Of a DNA stretch of 64,000 nt, positions 51,506 through 60,608 are shown piece after piece. The notes below the pieces were generated by a model, which worked only from the letters and a program-made list of their open reading frames with translations, did not search any database and was not told where the DNA came from. The stretch comes from Antarctobacter albus (lineage in GTDB: Bacteria; Pseudomonadota; Alphaproteobacteria; Rhodobacterales; Rhodobacteraceae): assembly GCF_900101505.1 (NCBI RefSeq), contig NZ_FMZI01000002.1:434001-498000 (forward strand), in the 5' to 3' direction. How positions within the stretch are numbered: position 1 is the stretch's first letter; each line of letters opens with the position of its first letter. The translations under genes were made by a program, and so were the position numbers.

Positions 51506-52203
51506 TTTCAGCGAGTTACGTCAGCGCCACCCGGTTCCGCAAGCTGGCCGATGCTCTGGTTCAGGAAGCCCCGTGCCATGCGGTCGCCCTGCGTCTCGAA
51601 GGCGAGGGGCAGAGCCTCTGGCGGGTGCTGGACGCCCTGGCCGCCGAGGGCGCCAGCCGGATTCAGCTGCGGCCCATCGGCTTGCCGTTTTCACAAAGCC
51701 TGGAACGGTGGCTGCCCGGGGCGGCGGCAAGCTGGTTGCACAAGCGCGGCGAAGCGGCGCCCGAGCTGTTTTTTGCGCGCCCGGCAGAGGAAGACGCCGG
51801 GTTGGTGCGGAATGCCGCGCGGGCGCGGGTCCCGGCATCGCGCATCGCCCCTTTGCCGGACGGCGAGTTGGGCAAGGGCTGGGATGCGCCGCCGGAGTTT
51901 CGCCATCACCTGCTGGTCTGTGCCGGTCCGCGTTGCCACCTCAAGGACGCGCCTCATCTGGCCGATGTTCTCAAGGCCGAACTGCGCCGGGCGGGCGTCA
52001 GCGCCGACTGCCTCGTGACGACGACCGGTTGCCTGTTTCCCTGCAACGCCGGCCCGGTGATCGTGCACTACCCCGAAGGCCATTGGTACCGGGTGACCGA
52101 CGTGGCCGATGTTCGCGCGGTCGTCACCAAGGCGATCGGCGCCGGCGCACTCCCCCGACATCTTTTGATTCACAGGACCGGAGACACCCATGAACCCGTT
52201 TAA
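51484..52203 (+). CDS. CbiX-like domain fused to a thioredoxin-fold [2Fe-2S] ferredoxin domain
   Basis: 239 residues. The first about 130 resemble a divergent CbiX/sirohydrochlorin-chelatase half domain (VSATRFRKLADALVQ, VLDALAAEGASRIQLRPIGLPF), but the usual HGSR metal-binding start is replaced by ISASY. Residues about 140-230 form a thioredoxin-like ferredoxin with paired Cys in CAGPRC and TTGCLFPC, then NAGPVIVHYPEGHWY. First full gene under the B12 riboswitch, overlapping the importer receptor gene by 14 bases. A role in cobalt or corrinoid handling, perhaps reductive, is inferred from regulation and domains. Confidence 0.75.
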   Translation: MDAYVFLISASYVSATRFRKLADALVQEAPCHAVALRLEGEGQSLWRVLDALAAEGASRIQLRPIGLPFSQSLERWLPGAAASWLHKRGEAAPELFFARPAEEDAGLVRNAARARVPASRIAPLPDGELGKGWDAPPEFRHHLLVCAGPRCHLKDAPHLADVLKAELRRAGVSADCLVTTTGCLFPCNAGPVIVHYPEGHWYRVTDVADVRAVVTKAIGAGALPRHLLIHRTGDTHEPV

Positions 52204-53122
52204 TCTCAGTTTCGTCCTTGCAATGGCCGCCGGAGCGGCTGTGGCGGACCCGGTGACTGTCGAAAGCTGCGGCGCGCCCTTTACCTATGACGCGCCTCCC
52301 AGCCGCGCGATCACGCTCAACCAGCAGGCCACCGAGGTCATGCTGGCGCTTGGCCTGCAGGATCGGATGGTCGGAACCGCCTACATGGACGACGCCATCC
52401 CCGAGCAATGGCGAGCGGCCTATGACAGCGTGCCCGTGCTGGCAGAGAAATACCCCGCCGCCGAGGTCGTCCTTGCGCAAGAGCCTGACTTCCTGTTCGC
52501 GGGATTCGGGTCCGCCTTTTCCGAGGACAACCTGGGTGCCGCGCAAAGGTGGCATGACCTTGGGGTGGGCACCTACCTGGCCGATGCCTCCTGCAAGGAT
52601 GCGCATCCGAAGGACGTTCCCCTGACACAGGCCCCGATCCTGCGCGACATCGAGGTGATCGGTGACATCTTTGGCGTGGCGGACCGTGCCGACGCGCTGA
52701 TCGCCGAAACCCGGGCGCGCATCGACGCGGTTCAGAATGACCCGGCGGGCGGTGGCCGGACCGCGTTCATCTATGACAGCGGGACGGGTACGCCCTATTC
52801 TGTCGGCTGTTGCGGCGGCCCGGCGCTGCTGGCCCGTACCGCCGGCCTGCACAGCATCAGTTCCGAGGTTCAGGGCACCTGGATCGACCTTTCGTGGGAA
52901 CGCGTCGTCGCCGCCGATCCCGAGGTGATCCTGCTGATCGAGGCGGATTGGTCCACCGCTGCGGACAAACGGGCCTACCTGGAAAACGATCCGGTACTGG
53001 CAGAGCTGTCGGCGGTCAGGAACGGTCGCTACGTGGTCGTGCCCTTCTCGGAGACCCTGCTTGGCATGCGCTTCGCCGATGGGGCCGAGCGTGTGAATGC
53101 GCAGCTCAAGGCATTGGACTAA
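52190..53122 (+). CDS. btuF: Cobalamin-type ABC importer periplasmic binding protein (BtuF-like)
   Basis: 310 residues with a signal peptide (FVLAMAAGAAVA) and the helical-backbone binding-protein fold of the BtuF/FhuD class (SRAITLNQQATEVMLALGLQDRMVG, VVLAQEPDFLFAGFGSAF, WSTAADKRAYLENDPVLAEL). Siderophore receptors share this fold, but control by a cobalamin riboswitch argues for B12 or another corrinoid. Context-based naming; ligand not proven. Confidence 0.85.
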   Translation: MNPFNLSFVLAMAAGAAVADPVTVESCGAPFTYDAPPSRAITLNQQATEVMLALGLQDRMVGTAYMDDAIPEQWRAAYDSVPVLAEKYPAAEVVLAQEPDFLFAGFGSAFSEDNLGAAQRWHDLGVGTYLADASCKDAHPKDVPLTQAPILRDIEVIGDIFGVADRADALIAETRARIDAVQNDPAGGGRTAFIYDSGTGTPYSVGCCGGPALLARTAGLHSISSEVQGTWIDLSWERVVAADPEVILLIEADWSTAADKRAYLENDPVLAELSAVRNGRYVVVPFSETLLGMRFADGAERVNAQLKALD

Positions 53123-54130
53123 GTGCCCGCCCGGTTTCCGATCCTGTTGGTCGCGACCCTTGGGGGGCTGCTGTTCGTGGCCCTGGCCGGTGTCCTTTGG
53201 GGCACGGCCCAGATCTCCTGGGCCGACCGGTTTGCCATCCTGATGCGGGATGAGACCGCCCCGCGCGGACTGTCCCTGATCGTCTGGCAGTGGCGCATAC
53301 CGCGCGTCCTGGCGGTGGGGCTGATCGGGGCCGGGCTGGCCCTGGCAGGGGCGTTGATGCAGACGGCCCTGCGCAATCCGATGGCGGACCCCTACCTGAT
53401 GGGGCTGTCGTCGGGCGCCTCGGCCGCTGCGGTGGCGGCGATCATCTGGCTGCCCACGGGCATGACCGACCGGCTTGGCGTGCCGCTCATCGCCTTTCTC
53501 GGGGCGGCGCTGGCCTTTGTCATGACCATTGGCCTGTCGCAGAGACGCGGCAGGATGCCCGACCCTCTGGTGGTGATCCTTGCAGGTGTCGCCGTGTCGC
53601 TGATGTTCCAGTCGCTGACGGCCTTCTTTCTCTACGTCGGGGATCCGCACGCCACCCGCAACGCGATGGGCTGGCTGATGGGGACGGCGGCGGGCACGCA
53701 ATGGCATGAGGTGCCGATGCTGGGCCTGAGTCTTGTCGTGGTTGGGGCGGTCGCCCTGCGCAACGCAAACGCGCTGGACGCGACCCTGCTGGGCGAGGAA
53801 CGGGCGCAGGCGCTTGGGTTTCGCATCGGCCGAATTCGCCTGCTGATCTTCGTGGCGACGGTGCTCTTGACCGGGCTGGCGGTGTCGGTGGCGGGGATCG
53901 TCGGCTTTGTCGGTTTGATCGTGCCGCATATGGCGCGGCTGCTGACCGGTGCCCGGCACCGGGTTCTGCTGCCCCTGACGATGGCCCTTGGTGCGGTGGT
54001 CCTGATCACCGTCGATCTGCTGTGCCGGTTGCTTCTGGCGCCCGAGGAACTGCCGCTTGGGGTGTTGCTGGCGCTGTTCGCGGCGCCGCCCTTCATCCTC
54101 ATCCTGCGGGGGATCCGTCATGCTGCATGA
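53123..54130 (+). CDS. btuC: Cobalamin-type ABC importer permease (BtuC/FecCD family)
   Basis: 335 residues starting at GTG 53123, immediately after the receptor stop. FecCD features are present: WRIPRVLAVGLIGAGLALAGALMQ, NPMADPYLMGLSSGA and VAGIVGFVGLIVPHMARLLTG. It forms the homodimeric membrane channel. Its end overlaps the ATPase gene by 11 bases. Confidence 0.9.
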   Translation: MPARFPILLVATLGGLLFVALAGVLWGTAQISWADRFAILMRDETAPRGLSLIVWQWRIPRVLAVGLIGAGLALAGALMQTALRNPMADPYLMGLSSGASAAAVAAIIWLPTGMTDRLGVPLIAFLGAALAFVMTIGLSQRRGRMPDPLVVILAGVAVSLMFQSLTAFFLYVGDPHATRNAMGWLMGTAAGTQWHEVPMLGLSLVVVGAVALRNANALDATLLGEERAQALGFRIGRIRLLIFVATVLLTGLAVSVAGIVGFVGLIVPHMARLLTGARHRVLLPLTMALGAVVLITVDLLCRLLLAPEELPLGVLLALFAAPPFILILRGIRHAA

Positions 54131-54884
54131 CCCTGTTTGCCGGGATGCCGCCCTTTGCATCCGGAACCTTAGTGTCTTTGTCGACGGCAGGGGCGTTGTG
54201 CAGGACGCATCCCTGAGCGTGCCCAAAGGGGAAATCCACGGCTTGCTGGGACCGAACGGCGCCGGCAAGACAACGCTCTTGCGCACGCTCTACCGGGCCA
54301 CGCGGCCGGCTTCGGGGCGGATTGAGGCCTTTGGCAGGGAGATGGACAGCCATAGCCACGGGGAATGGGCACAGGTGCTGGGCGCCCTGGTGCAAAGCGC
54401 GGGGTTGCTGGCGGGATTGACGCCCCGGGACATCGTGGAAATCGGGCTCGAGGCGAAAGGCCTGGGACGGGGCGAGGTCCGGAGGCGCCTCGACGAGGCT
54501 CTGGGGATTGTCGGCTTGACCGACAAGGCGGATCAATCCGCCGAGCGGCTGTCCGGCGGAGAGCTGCAGCGCTGCTACTTTGCCCAGCTCCTGGCCTGCG
54601 ATCCGCAGGTCTACGTGCTGGACGAACCGACCAATCACCTGGACCTGCACTATCAGCTGGTGCTGCTGGACGAGGTCCGGCGCCGGGGGCGGACCGTGCT
54701 GATGTGTCTGCATGACCTGACGCTTGCGATGCGCTATTGCCACAAGGTCTACCTGATGCAGTCCGGCAGGATCGTGGCCAGCGGAGCGCCTGCGACCCTG
54801 TTGAGCCGCGACATGCTCATGACCCACTACAGGGTGGATGCCCAGTTTCGCGGCGCGTCGCTGGACGTCACCGGGCCGGTCTGA
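54120..54884 (+). CDS. btuD: Cobalamin-type ABC importer ATPase (BtuD-like)
   Basis: 254 residues from ATG 54120. Walker A is GPNGAGKTTLLRT, the signature is RLSGGELQRCYFAQLLA, and Walker B is VYVLDEPTNHLDLHYQL, followed by the switch His in CLHDLTLA. It powers import through the FecCD-type permease. It is the last gene of the riboswitch operon. Confidence 0.91.
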   Translation: MLHDPVCRDAALCIRNLSVFVDGRGVVQDASLSVPKGEIHGLLGPNGAGKTTLLRTLYRATRPASGRIEAFGREMDSHSHGEWAQVLGALVQSAGLLAGLTPRDIVEIGLEAKGLGRGEVRRRLDEALGIVGLTDKADQSAERLSGGELQRCYFAQLLACDPQVYVLDEPTNHLDLHYQLVLLDEVRRRGRTVLMCLHDLTLAMRYCHKVYLMQSGRIVASGAPATLLSRDMLMTHYRVDAQFRGASLDVTGPV

Positions 54885-54890
54885 CCCTCC

Positions 54891-54953
54891 TGCGGGACAA
54901 GAGGGCGGGCAAGCCCGTCCACGGTATCTTGCCTTTCCCGGCCCTTGTCCGCA
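54891..54953. terminator. Bidirectional terminator-like structure between convergent operons
   Basis: TGCGGGACAAGAGGG (from 54891) pairs with CCCTTGTCCGCA (ending 54953) with two bulges, and an inner hairpin CGGGC-AA-GCCCG lies at 54906-54917. It fills the whole gap between the importer ATPase stop and the molybdoenzyme stop on the other strand. Confidence 0.55.
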
Positions 54954-54954
54954 A

Positions 54955-57204
54955 TCACGACAGTCGCGTGACCTGCACCAGGGCAGAATGGGCGCTGCAA
55001 CCCTGTCCAAGGCGGGAGGTGCCCACATCCAGCGTCAAGACGTTGGGGTTGCCGTCAGGGTCGATGTTGCCGCCCGGGTCCCCGAACCAAGCCCCTGTCG
55101 GCAGGGCAACGACCCCCGGATTGATGTCGCTTGATACAGACGCCCGGGCGCGGCACGCGCCGCGTGCGTTGAAGACCCGCAGCAGATCGCCCGTGGTGAT
55201 CTCGCGTGCCGCGGCATCGTCCGGATGGATAACCAGTGTTTCGGGGCGGGCACCCTCGACATCGGCAAGCGCGGCTTCAAGCTGGCTGTGAAGCTTGTCC
55301 CCCGGTTGGGGCGAAACCAGGTGCAGGGGTGCCGCCGCACTGGCGGTGCCCAGCCATTCCGTTGGCGGCAGCCAAACCGGGTGACCGGGACAATCGTCGT
55401 ATCTGAAACTGTCGATTGTTGCCGAGAAAATCTCGATCCGGCCAGACGGAGTGCCAAGGCGGAACGCATCGGGATCTTCGCGGAACGGGGCAAAGAACGT
55501 GCGGTTCGGTCCCTCGGCCTTGATTGGCAGCTTTATCCAGTTTCTCTCTCGCAGCCCGTCCAGATCTGGCACGTCGATACCAACATTCGCCGCCGCGTCC
55601 CGGTACTCGGCATAGAGCTTTGCGATCCAGTCATCGGCGCTGCGGCCTTCGGTGAACTGGTGGCCCACGCCGCAGCGCTCTGCAAGCCCGCTGAATATGT
55701 CGTAATCGTCGCGCGCCTGGCCCACGGGCGGGATCAGCCGTGGCATGTGGAACAGGTAGTCGTCCATGTTGGTGCGGCCGATGTCCTCGCGTTCGTAGGG
55801 TGTGGTGGCGGGAAAGACGATGTCGGCGCGTTTGGCGGTCGCCGTCCACCAGGGTTCGTTCACGATGATTGTCTCGGGCCGCTGCCAGGCCTCGTGCAGG
55901 GCGTTGAGATCCTGGTGGTGATGGTAGGGATTGCCTCCCGCCCAGTAGACCAGGCGGATGTCGGGATAGGTCTTGCGTTGCCCGTTGAAATCATAGGGGC
56001 GTCCGGGATTGCGAAGCATGTCGCCGATGCGCGCCACCGGAATCGTGTCCTCGACCGGGTTCGACAGTTGCGGGAAGGTCATGCCGCGCAGCCCAAGGAG
56101 CGACTTGCCAACGCCGCCAATCGCCCCATAGCCATAGCCCACGCCACCGCCCGGCAGGCCGATCTGGCCCAGCATTGCGGCCAGGACAACCGACATCCAG
56201 TAGGGCTGTTCGCCATGTTCGGCGCGCTGCAGCGACCATGCCACTGTGATCAGCGTCCGGGTCGAGGCCATGCGCCGCGCGAGCGCGCGGATCTCGTCGG
56301 CGCCCACGCCGCACAGGGGCGCCGCCCAGTCCGGGGTCTTGGGCACACCGTCCGTATTGCCCACCAGGTAGGGCCGGAACCGTTCGTAACCGACCGTATG
56401 GCTGGCCAGGAAGGCACGATCGACAAGCCCCTCTTCCTCGAGCACATGGGCCAACGCCAGCATCAGCGCGGTGTCCGATCCGGGCCTGACGGGCAGCCAT
56501 TCGCAGCCTTCGGGCGCATCGGTGCGTTGCGGTCCTATGTTGATGCAGCGCGTGCCCCTGGTCGCCAACCGATCGAACCAGCCGGCGGTCTCGTGCTCGG
56601 TGATGCCGCCCATGCTGACTTGCGAATTCTTCGGGTTGATCCCGCCGAACATCACCAGGGTCTCGGTGTTGTCGTGGATCGTCTGCCATCCGTCCTGATG
56701 CTCATAGAGCAACTGCAGGAAATTCACGCCCAGCACATGCGGCATGATGGATTGCGCACATCCGGTCGAGTAGCTGCCAAAGGAGGCGACATACCCGCCG
56801 ATGCAATTCAGGAACCTGTGCACCTGGCTTTGGGCGTGGTGAAAGCGTCCGGCCGATCCCCAACCGTAGGAGCCACCGAAAATCGACTCGTTGCCGTGTT
56901 GGTGGCGGACGCGGTCGATCTCTGCTGCCGCGATGTCCAGCGCTTCATCCCAGGGGAGTTCGACAAACTCCTGCGCGCCCCGTCCACCGCGTTCCCGCGC
57001 CTCCAGCCAGCCACGCCGGATCGAGGGGCGGGCGACGCGGGTCTTGTGATGGACCGCGGCCGGGAGGCTGTCGGGGATCCGCGAGGGATGCGGATCCTGG
57101 GAGAACGGCCGGGTCGCAACGATCCGGTCGCCTTCCACGTCGACCTCGAAGGCACCCCAATGGCTGGAGGTTACCTTTGTCGATGGCGCGGTTTTGTCGG
57201 CCAT
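54955..57204 (-). CDS. Cytoplasmic molybdoenzyme of the DMSO/biotin-sulfoxide reductase type (BisC-like)
   Basis: 749 residues from the ATG at 57204. There is no N-terminal [4Fe-4S] Cys motif and no Tat signal, as in BisC. The Mo-ligand Ser lies in SYGWGSAGRFHH (Ser117), corresponding to YGWxS in DMSO reductase. Further cofactor-binding regions are MFGGINPKNSQVSMGG, WSLQRAEHGEQPYW, YWAGGNPYHHHQDLNAL and the C-terminal molydopterin domain ending VALPTGAWFGDPG. It likely reduces S- or N-oxides such as biotin or methionine sulfoxide in the cytoplasm. The direct electron donor is not visible. Confidence 0.87.
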   Translation of the reverse strand: MADKTAPSTKVTSSHWGAFEVDVEGDRIVATRPFSQDPHPSRIPDSLPAAVHHKTRVARPSIRRGWLEARERGGRGAQEFVELPWDEALDIAAAEIDRVRHQHGNESIFGGSYGWGSAGRFHHAQSQVHRFLNCIGGYVASFGSYSTGCAQSIMPHVLGVNFLQLLYEHQDGWQTIHDNTETLVMFGGINPKNSQVSMGGITEHETAGWFDRLATRGTRCINIGPQRTDAPEGCEWLPVRPGSDTALMLALAHVLEEEGLVDRAFLASHTVGYERFRPYLVGNTDGVPKTPDWAAPLCGVGADEIRALARRMASTRTLITVAWSLQRAEHGEQPYWMSVVLAAMLGQIGLPGGGVGYGYGAIGGVGKSLLGLRGMTFPQLSNPVEDTIPVARIGDMLRNPGRPYDFNGQRKTYPDIRLVYWAGGNPYHHHQDLNALHEAWQRPETIIVNEPWWTATAKRADIVFPATTPYEREDIGRTNMDDYLFHMPRLIPPVGQARDDYDIFSGLAERCGVGHQFTEGRSADDWIAKLYAEYRDAAANVGIDVPDLDGLRERNWIKLPIKAEGPNRTFFAPFREDPDAFRLGTPSGRIEIFSATIDSFRYDDCPGHPVWLPPTEWLGTASAAAPLHLVSPQPGDKLHSQLEAALADVEGARPETLVIHPDDAAAREITTGDLLRVFNARGACRARASVSSDINPGVVALPTGAWFGDPGGNIDPDGNPNVLTLDVGTSRLGQGCSAHSALVQVTRLS

Positions 57205-57351
57205 TTGCCTTCTCCATATTGGTGCCGGGTCCTCGACCGCCCGGAAAGTACAGACTGATACGGGCGAAGATTCCCGGCATCCTGCCACATTCACGGGGCC
57301 GCCTGTACCCGCTCCGGAATGCCTTTGGCGAGACCGGCGGGCGCAAAAGGG

Positions 57352-58260
57352 TCACCTATCCTCCATGACCGCCGGCAATTCGCGGCGCAGAAAGTCGGTG
57401 AGGGCGTCGACCTGGGGCGGGTTGCCCCGGCGTTCGTGCATCAGCAGGCTAATCTCGGGCAGTCCGGCGACCCAGTCCGGCAAGAGACGGCACAACCGAC
57501 CCGCCGCGACATCCTCGGCGCAGACATAGGCGGGCAGGGCCACCACCCCCAGCCCCGCCGCGGCGGCCTCCTTCAGGCTGACCATGTCATCGCTGCGCAT
57601 CCGCGCCGCGAAGGGAACAGAGGCACTGCTGCCGCCAGGCCCCTGTAGCGACCAGCTGCTGCCCCCGGGCCGCCAGCCAAGCGCCAGACCGGGCTGGCCT
57701 TCGAGGTCCATCGGCGATGCCCCGTCTCCGAGCTGCTGCGCAAGGCCCGGGGAGCCGAACAGGTGCCAGGGGACGTCCGCGATGCGCCGTTGGATCAACC
57801 CGGAGTCCGGCAGCAACCTGACATGTCCCCGAATGGCCAGGTCGATGCCATCGCCGATCATGTCCGCAAAGTCGTTCGAGGCCTGTAGCCGCAGGACGAC
57901 ACGCGGGTTCTCGTCAAGGAAACGCGGCAGGATGCGGCTAAGCGCGAATTGCGCGACGCCAACCGAACAGGACAGGGTGACGGTGCCCTCCAACGCATCC
58001 TTGTCCTTGCGGACCGCTGCCTCGGCGGCGAGCATGCATTCCAGCGCCATCCTGGCATGACGATAGTAGGCCTCGCCCGCCTCCGTCAGGGACATCTGCC
58101 GCGAGTCCCGGTTCAGAAGCCGCGTGCCCAGCGTTTCTTCGAGGTTTTTGACCTGCCGGCTGATCCGCGACTTGGGAATGCCCAAGGTCCGCGCCGCTGC
58201 CGAGAACCCCTGTTTCTCAACGACTTGTACCAGGTAGTAGGCTTGATTGAGGTCCATCAT
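57352..58260 (-). CDS. LysR-family regulator divergent from the pirin operon
   Basis: 302 residues. The winged helix reads LNQAYYLVQVVEKQGFSAAARTLGIPKSRISRQVKNLEE, followed by an effector domain with GTVTLSCSVGVAQFAL. This type (AaeR/YhcS-like with SRISRQ) often controls a divergent enzyme operon. The 114-base gap to the pirin gene holds two inverted repeats that fit LysR binding. The inducer may be a quinone or electrophile, judging from the target genes. Confidence 0.88.
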   Translation of the reverse strand: MMDLNQAYYLVQVVEKQGFSAAARTLGIPKSRISRQVKNLEETLGTRLLNRDSRQMSLTEAGEAYYRHARMALECMLAAEAAVRKDKDALEGTVTLSCSVGVAQFALSRILPRFLDENPRVVLRLQASNDFADMIGDGIDLAIRGHVRLLPDSGLIQRRIADVPWHLFGSPGLAQQLGDGASPMDLEGQPGLALGWRPGGSSWSLQGPGGSSASVPFAARMRSDDMVSLKEAAAAGLGVVALPAYVCAEDVAAGRLCRLLPDWVAGLPEISLLMHERRGNPPQVDALTDFLRRELPAVMEDR

Positions 58261-58281
58261 CCGGCCTTTTCGATCACGGCT

Positions 58282-58344
58282 TTCGTTCCAAATACAGAAC
58301 GAAGGGTTCCAAGATCAACGGATTTTCGGACATTCGTTCCGAAA
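58282..58344. promoter_or_regulatory. Two inverted repeats in the LysR-pirin divergent region
   Basis: TTCGTTC-N8-GAACGAA (58282-58303) is a perfect 7-bp dyad. TTTCGGA-N7-TCCGAAA (58324-58344) is a second one, and TTCGTTC recurs inside it at 58333-58339. The layout of a distal perfect dyad and a proximal site near the promoter is typical of LysR recognition and activation sites. Confidence 0.62.
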
Positions 58345-58374
58345 GTAGGTTCATGTTCAGCAAAGGAGGCGAAT

Positions 58375-59241
58375 ATGACCCTGCAACACAGACTTCAAAC
58401 CCAAGATCCGGGCAGCGCAATCATCGCGGTCCAGCACGGGGAGAAGATGACCCGGGGCGAGGGCTTCGAGGCGCTCAGCTTCATCCACCGCCAGCTTGAC
58501 GGTCTGATGGACCCGCTGATCATGGTCGATCACTTCACCATGACCGCACCGACCTTCGCGCCCCATGCCCATGCCGGGCTCTCCGCGGTCAGCGTGCTCT
58601 TCGAGGACAGCACCGGCAGCTTTCGCAACCGGGATTCGCTGGGCAACGACATCGACCTGGCCCCGGGCGATCTCTACTGGCTGAAGGCCGCCCGCGGTGC
58701 CGTACACGACGAGGCGCCCACGCCGGGCTCGCGTACCCACGCCCTGCAGATCTTCGTCAACCTGCCGTCGGCGCAGAAGCTGGACGCACCCGATGCGCGC
58801 CATGTCGCCGCCACGGAAATGCCGGTGATCGAAGGCCCCGGCCATCGGGTGCGGGTGATGACCGGCCAAAGCAACGGCGTGGTCGGGGCCACCCCGCCCG
58901 CCTTGCCCTTCACCATTCTCGATATCGCCCTGCGGGCGGGCGGCAGTTTCACCCATCGCGCCGATCCCGGCGAGGCCGCCTGGCTGCATGTCGTCAATGG
59001 CGAGGTCGAGGCGGAGCTTGACGGGGTCCGCCACCGGCTGAGCAGCGACACGGCGCTGGCCATCCACGGCGCCGAGGAGATCCACTTGCTCAGCGGCGAA
59101 GGCGGACAGGCCGTGTTGCTTGGCGGAACACCCCTGCGCGAACCCTTTGTGCAAAAGGGTCCGTTCGCGATGCGCGATGCCGATCAGCTGGCACAGGTGA
59201 TCGCCGCCCACGAGGCCGGTGAACTGGGCTCCATCGACTGA
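58375..59241 (+). CDS. Pirin-family protein
   Basis: 288 residues from ATG 58375 behind AAAGGAGG. A bicupin pirin: the metal-site region APTFAPHAHAGLSAVSVLFE contains the conserved His residues, followed by DLAPGDLYWLKAARGAVHDEAP and a C-terminal cupin with HVVNGEVEAELDG. Some pirins have quercetinase activity and others act as redox-responsive cofactors. Here it leads an operon with an isochorismatase-like hydrolase and an FMN reductase, a combination seen in LysR-controlled quinone/oxidative-stress operons. Confidence 0.88.
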   Translation: MTLQHRLQTQDPGSAIIAVQHGEKMTRGEGFEALSFIHRQLDGLMDPLIMVDHFTMTAPTFAPHAHAGLSAVSVLFEDSTGSFRNRDSLGNDIDLAPGDLYWLKAARGAVHDEAPTPGSRTHALQIFVNLPSAQKLDAPDARHVAATEMPVIEGPGHRVRVMTGQSNGVVGATPPALPFTILDIALRAGGSFTHRADPGEAAWLHVVNGEVEAELDGVRHRLSSDTALAIHGAEEIHLLSGEGGQAVLLGGTPLREPFVQKGPFAMRDADQLAQVIAAHEAGELGSID

Positions 59242-59302
59242 ACCGCAGCGGCCTGCGGAATCAAAAACACCACACAACACCCTTAGAGAAAAGGAAAATG
59301 TA

Positions 59303-59935
59303 ATGACTTATGCCAATCCCGAACCGATGACACAGGACAACACGGCCCTCGTTCTGGTGGATCACCAGGTCGGCCTGATGACCGGCGTCCGCGACTACTC
59401 GGTCGCCGAGCTCAAGCACAACGTCGTCGGGCTGGCCAAGGCTGCCAAGGCCCTGGGCCTGCCGATTGTTACCACCACGACCTCTGCGGAGATGCTTTGG
59501 GGCCCGGCCTTCCCCGAGCTGGTCGTCGCACTGCCGGGCCATGAGTTCATCGACCGCACCTCGGTCAATGCCTGGGATGATCCGCGCGTGGCCGCGGCGA
59601 TCGAGGCGACCGGGCGGCAGAACCTCATCTTTGCCGGCGTCTCGCTGGAGGTCTGCGCGGCTTTCCCGGCGATGACAGCGCAGCGCAAGGGCTACAACGC
59701 CTATGTCGCAATGGATGCCTCGGGGACGTTCAGCCAGACCAAGCGCGAGACCGGGCTGCTGCGCCTGTCGCAGGCCGGCGTGGTCGTCGCCGACGGGGCA
59801 AGCCTGATGGTCGAAATCCTCGCCGACAATGCCCGTCCGGTTGCAGCCGAGGTCTACGGCGCGCTCGACATGGACTGGGCAATGCTGGTCGGCCAGGTGC
59901 GCAGCAGTGTCGTGTCCACCGACAAGGCCGCCTGA
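59303..59935 (+). CDS. Isochorismatase-like cysteine hydrolase (YcaC type)
   Basis: 210 residues from ATG 59303 behind GAAAAGGA. The catalytic Asp is in LVLVDHQVGLMTG, and the Cys nucleophile lies in FAGVSLEVCAAFPAMTAQRKG, matching YcaC-like hydrolases rather than true isochorismatases. The substrate is unknown; members hydrolyse small amides or imides. It is the second gene of the pirin operon. Confidence 0.88.
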   Translation: MTYANPEPMTQDNTALVLVDHQVGLMTGVRDYSVAELKHNVVGLAKAAKALGLPIVTTTTSAEMLWGPAFPELVVALPGHEFIDRTSVNAWDDPRVAAAIEATGRQNLIFAGVSLEVCAAFPAMTAQRKGYNAYVAMDASGTFSQTKRETGLLRLSQAGVVVADGASLMVEILADNARPVAAEVYGALDMDWAMLVGQVRSSVVSTDKAA

Positions 59936-60067
59936 CCCCTGCCAAGGCCGTTGGCCGTTCCCGGCAGGCCGTCCGGGGCGGCACCCTCCCGCGCGGAAAT
60001 GCCGGGCGGGCGCCGCTTCGACATGAGAAAATCAACGCAATACTCTGACATAGAAGGAAAACCATCC

Positions 60068-60607
60068 ATGAAAATCATCGCATTTGGTGCCAGCACCAGC
60101 AAGAAATCCATCAACAAGGCCCTGGCGCAGTTCACCGCAACACTGGTCCCGGGGGCTGAGATCGAGGTCCTGGACCTGCGGGACTACGATCTGCCGATCT
60201 TCAATACGGATCTCGAGCAGGAAATCGGTCTGCCCCCGGCGGCGCGGGCGTTCTTCGACAAGATCGGGTCCGCCGAGGGGGTCATCGTCTCATTTGCGGA
60301 ACACAACGGATCCTATTCCGCCGCCTACAAGAACCTCTTCGACTGGGCGAGCCGCATCGATCAGAAAGTGTACCAGAACAAGCCGGCGGTTTTCCTGTCG
60401 ACCTCGCCGGGTCCCGGTGGTGCGGGCAGTGTGCTGGCGTCCGCAAAAGGGTCTGCCGGGTTCTTCGGGGCAGACCTGCGCGCAGCCGTTTCCGTGCCCA
60501 GTTTTCATGACGTCTTTGATGCCGCGACCGGGCACATCACCGAGAAGGACGCCCTGAAAGACCTGACCGCCGCAGCCGAGGCGCTGGCCCTGCAGGAGGT
60601 CGCTTGA
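60068..60607 (+). CDS. NAD(P)H-dependent FMN reductase / flavodoxin-like quinone reductase
   Basis: 179 residues with a flavodoxin-like fold: IIAFGASTSKKSINKALAQF binds FMN phosphate, DLRDYDLPIFNTDLE follows, and FAEHNGSYSAAYKNLFDWAS plus TSPGPGGAGSVL complete the flavin site of the NADPH-dependent FMN reductase family. It could reduce quinones or supply reduced flavin. Third gene of the pirin operon. Confidence 0.88.
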   Translation: MKIIAFGASTSKKSINKALAQFTATLVPGAEIEVLDLRDYDLPIFNTDLEQEIGLPPAARAFFDKIGSAEGVIVSFAEHNGSYSAAYKNLFDWASRIDQKVYQNKPAVFLSTSPGPGGAGSVLASAKGSAGFFGADLRAAVSVPSFHDVFDAATGHITEKDALKDLTAAAEALALQEVA

Positions 60608-60608
60608 A

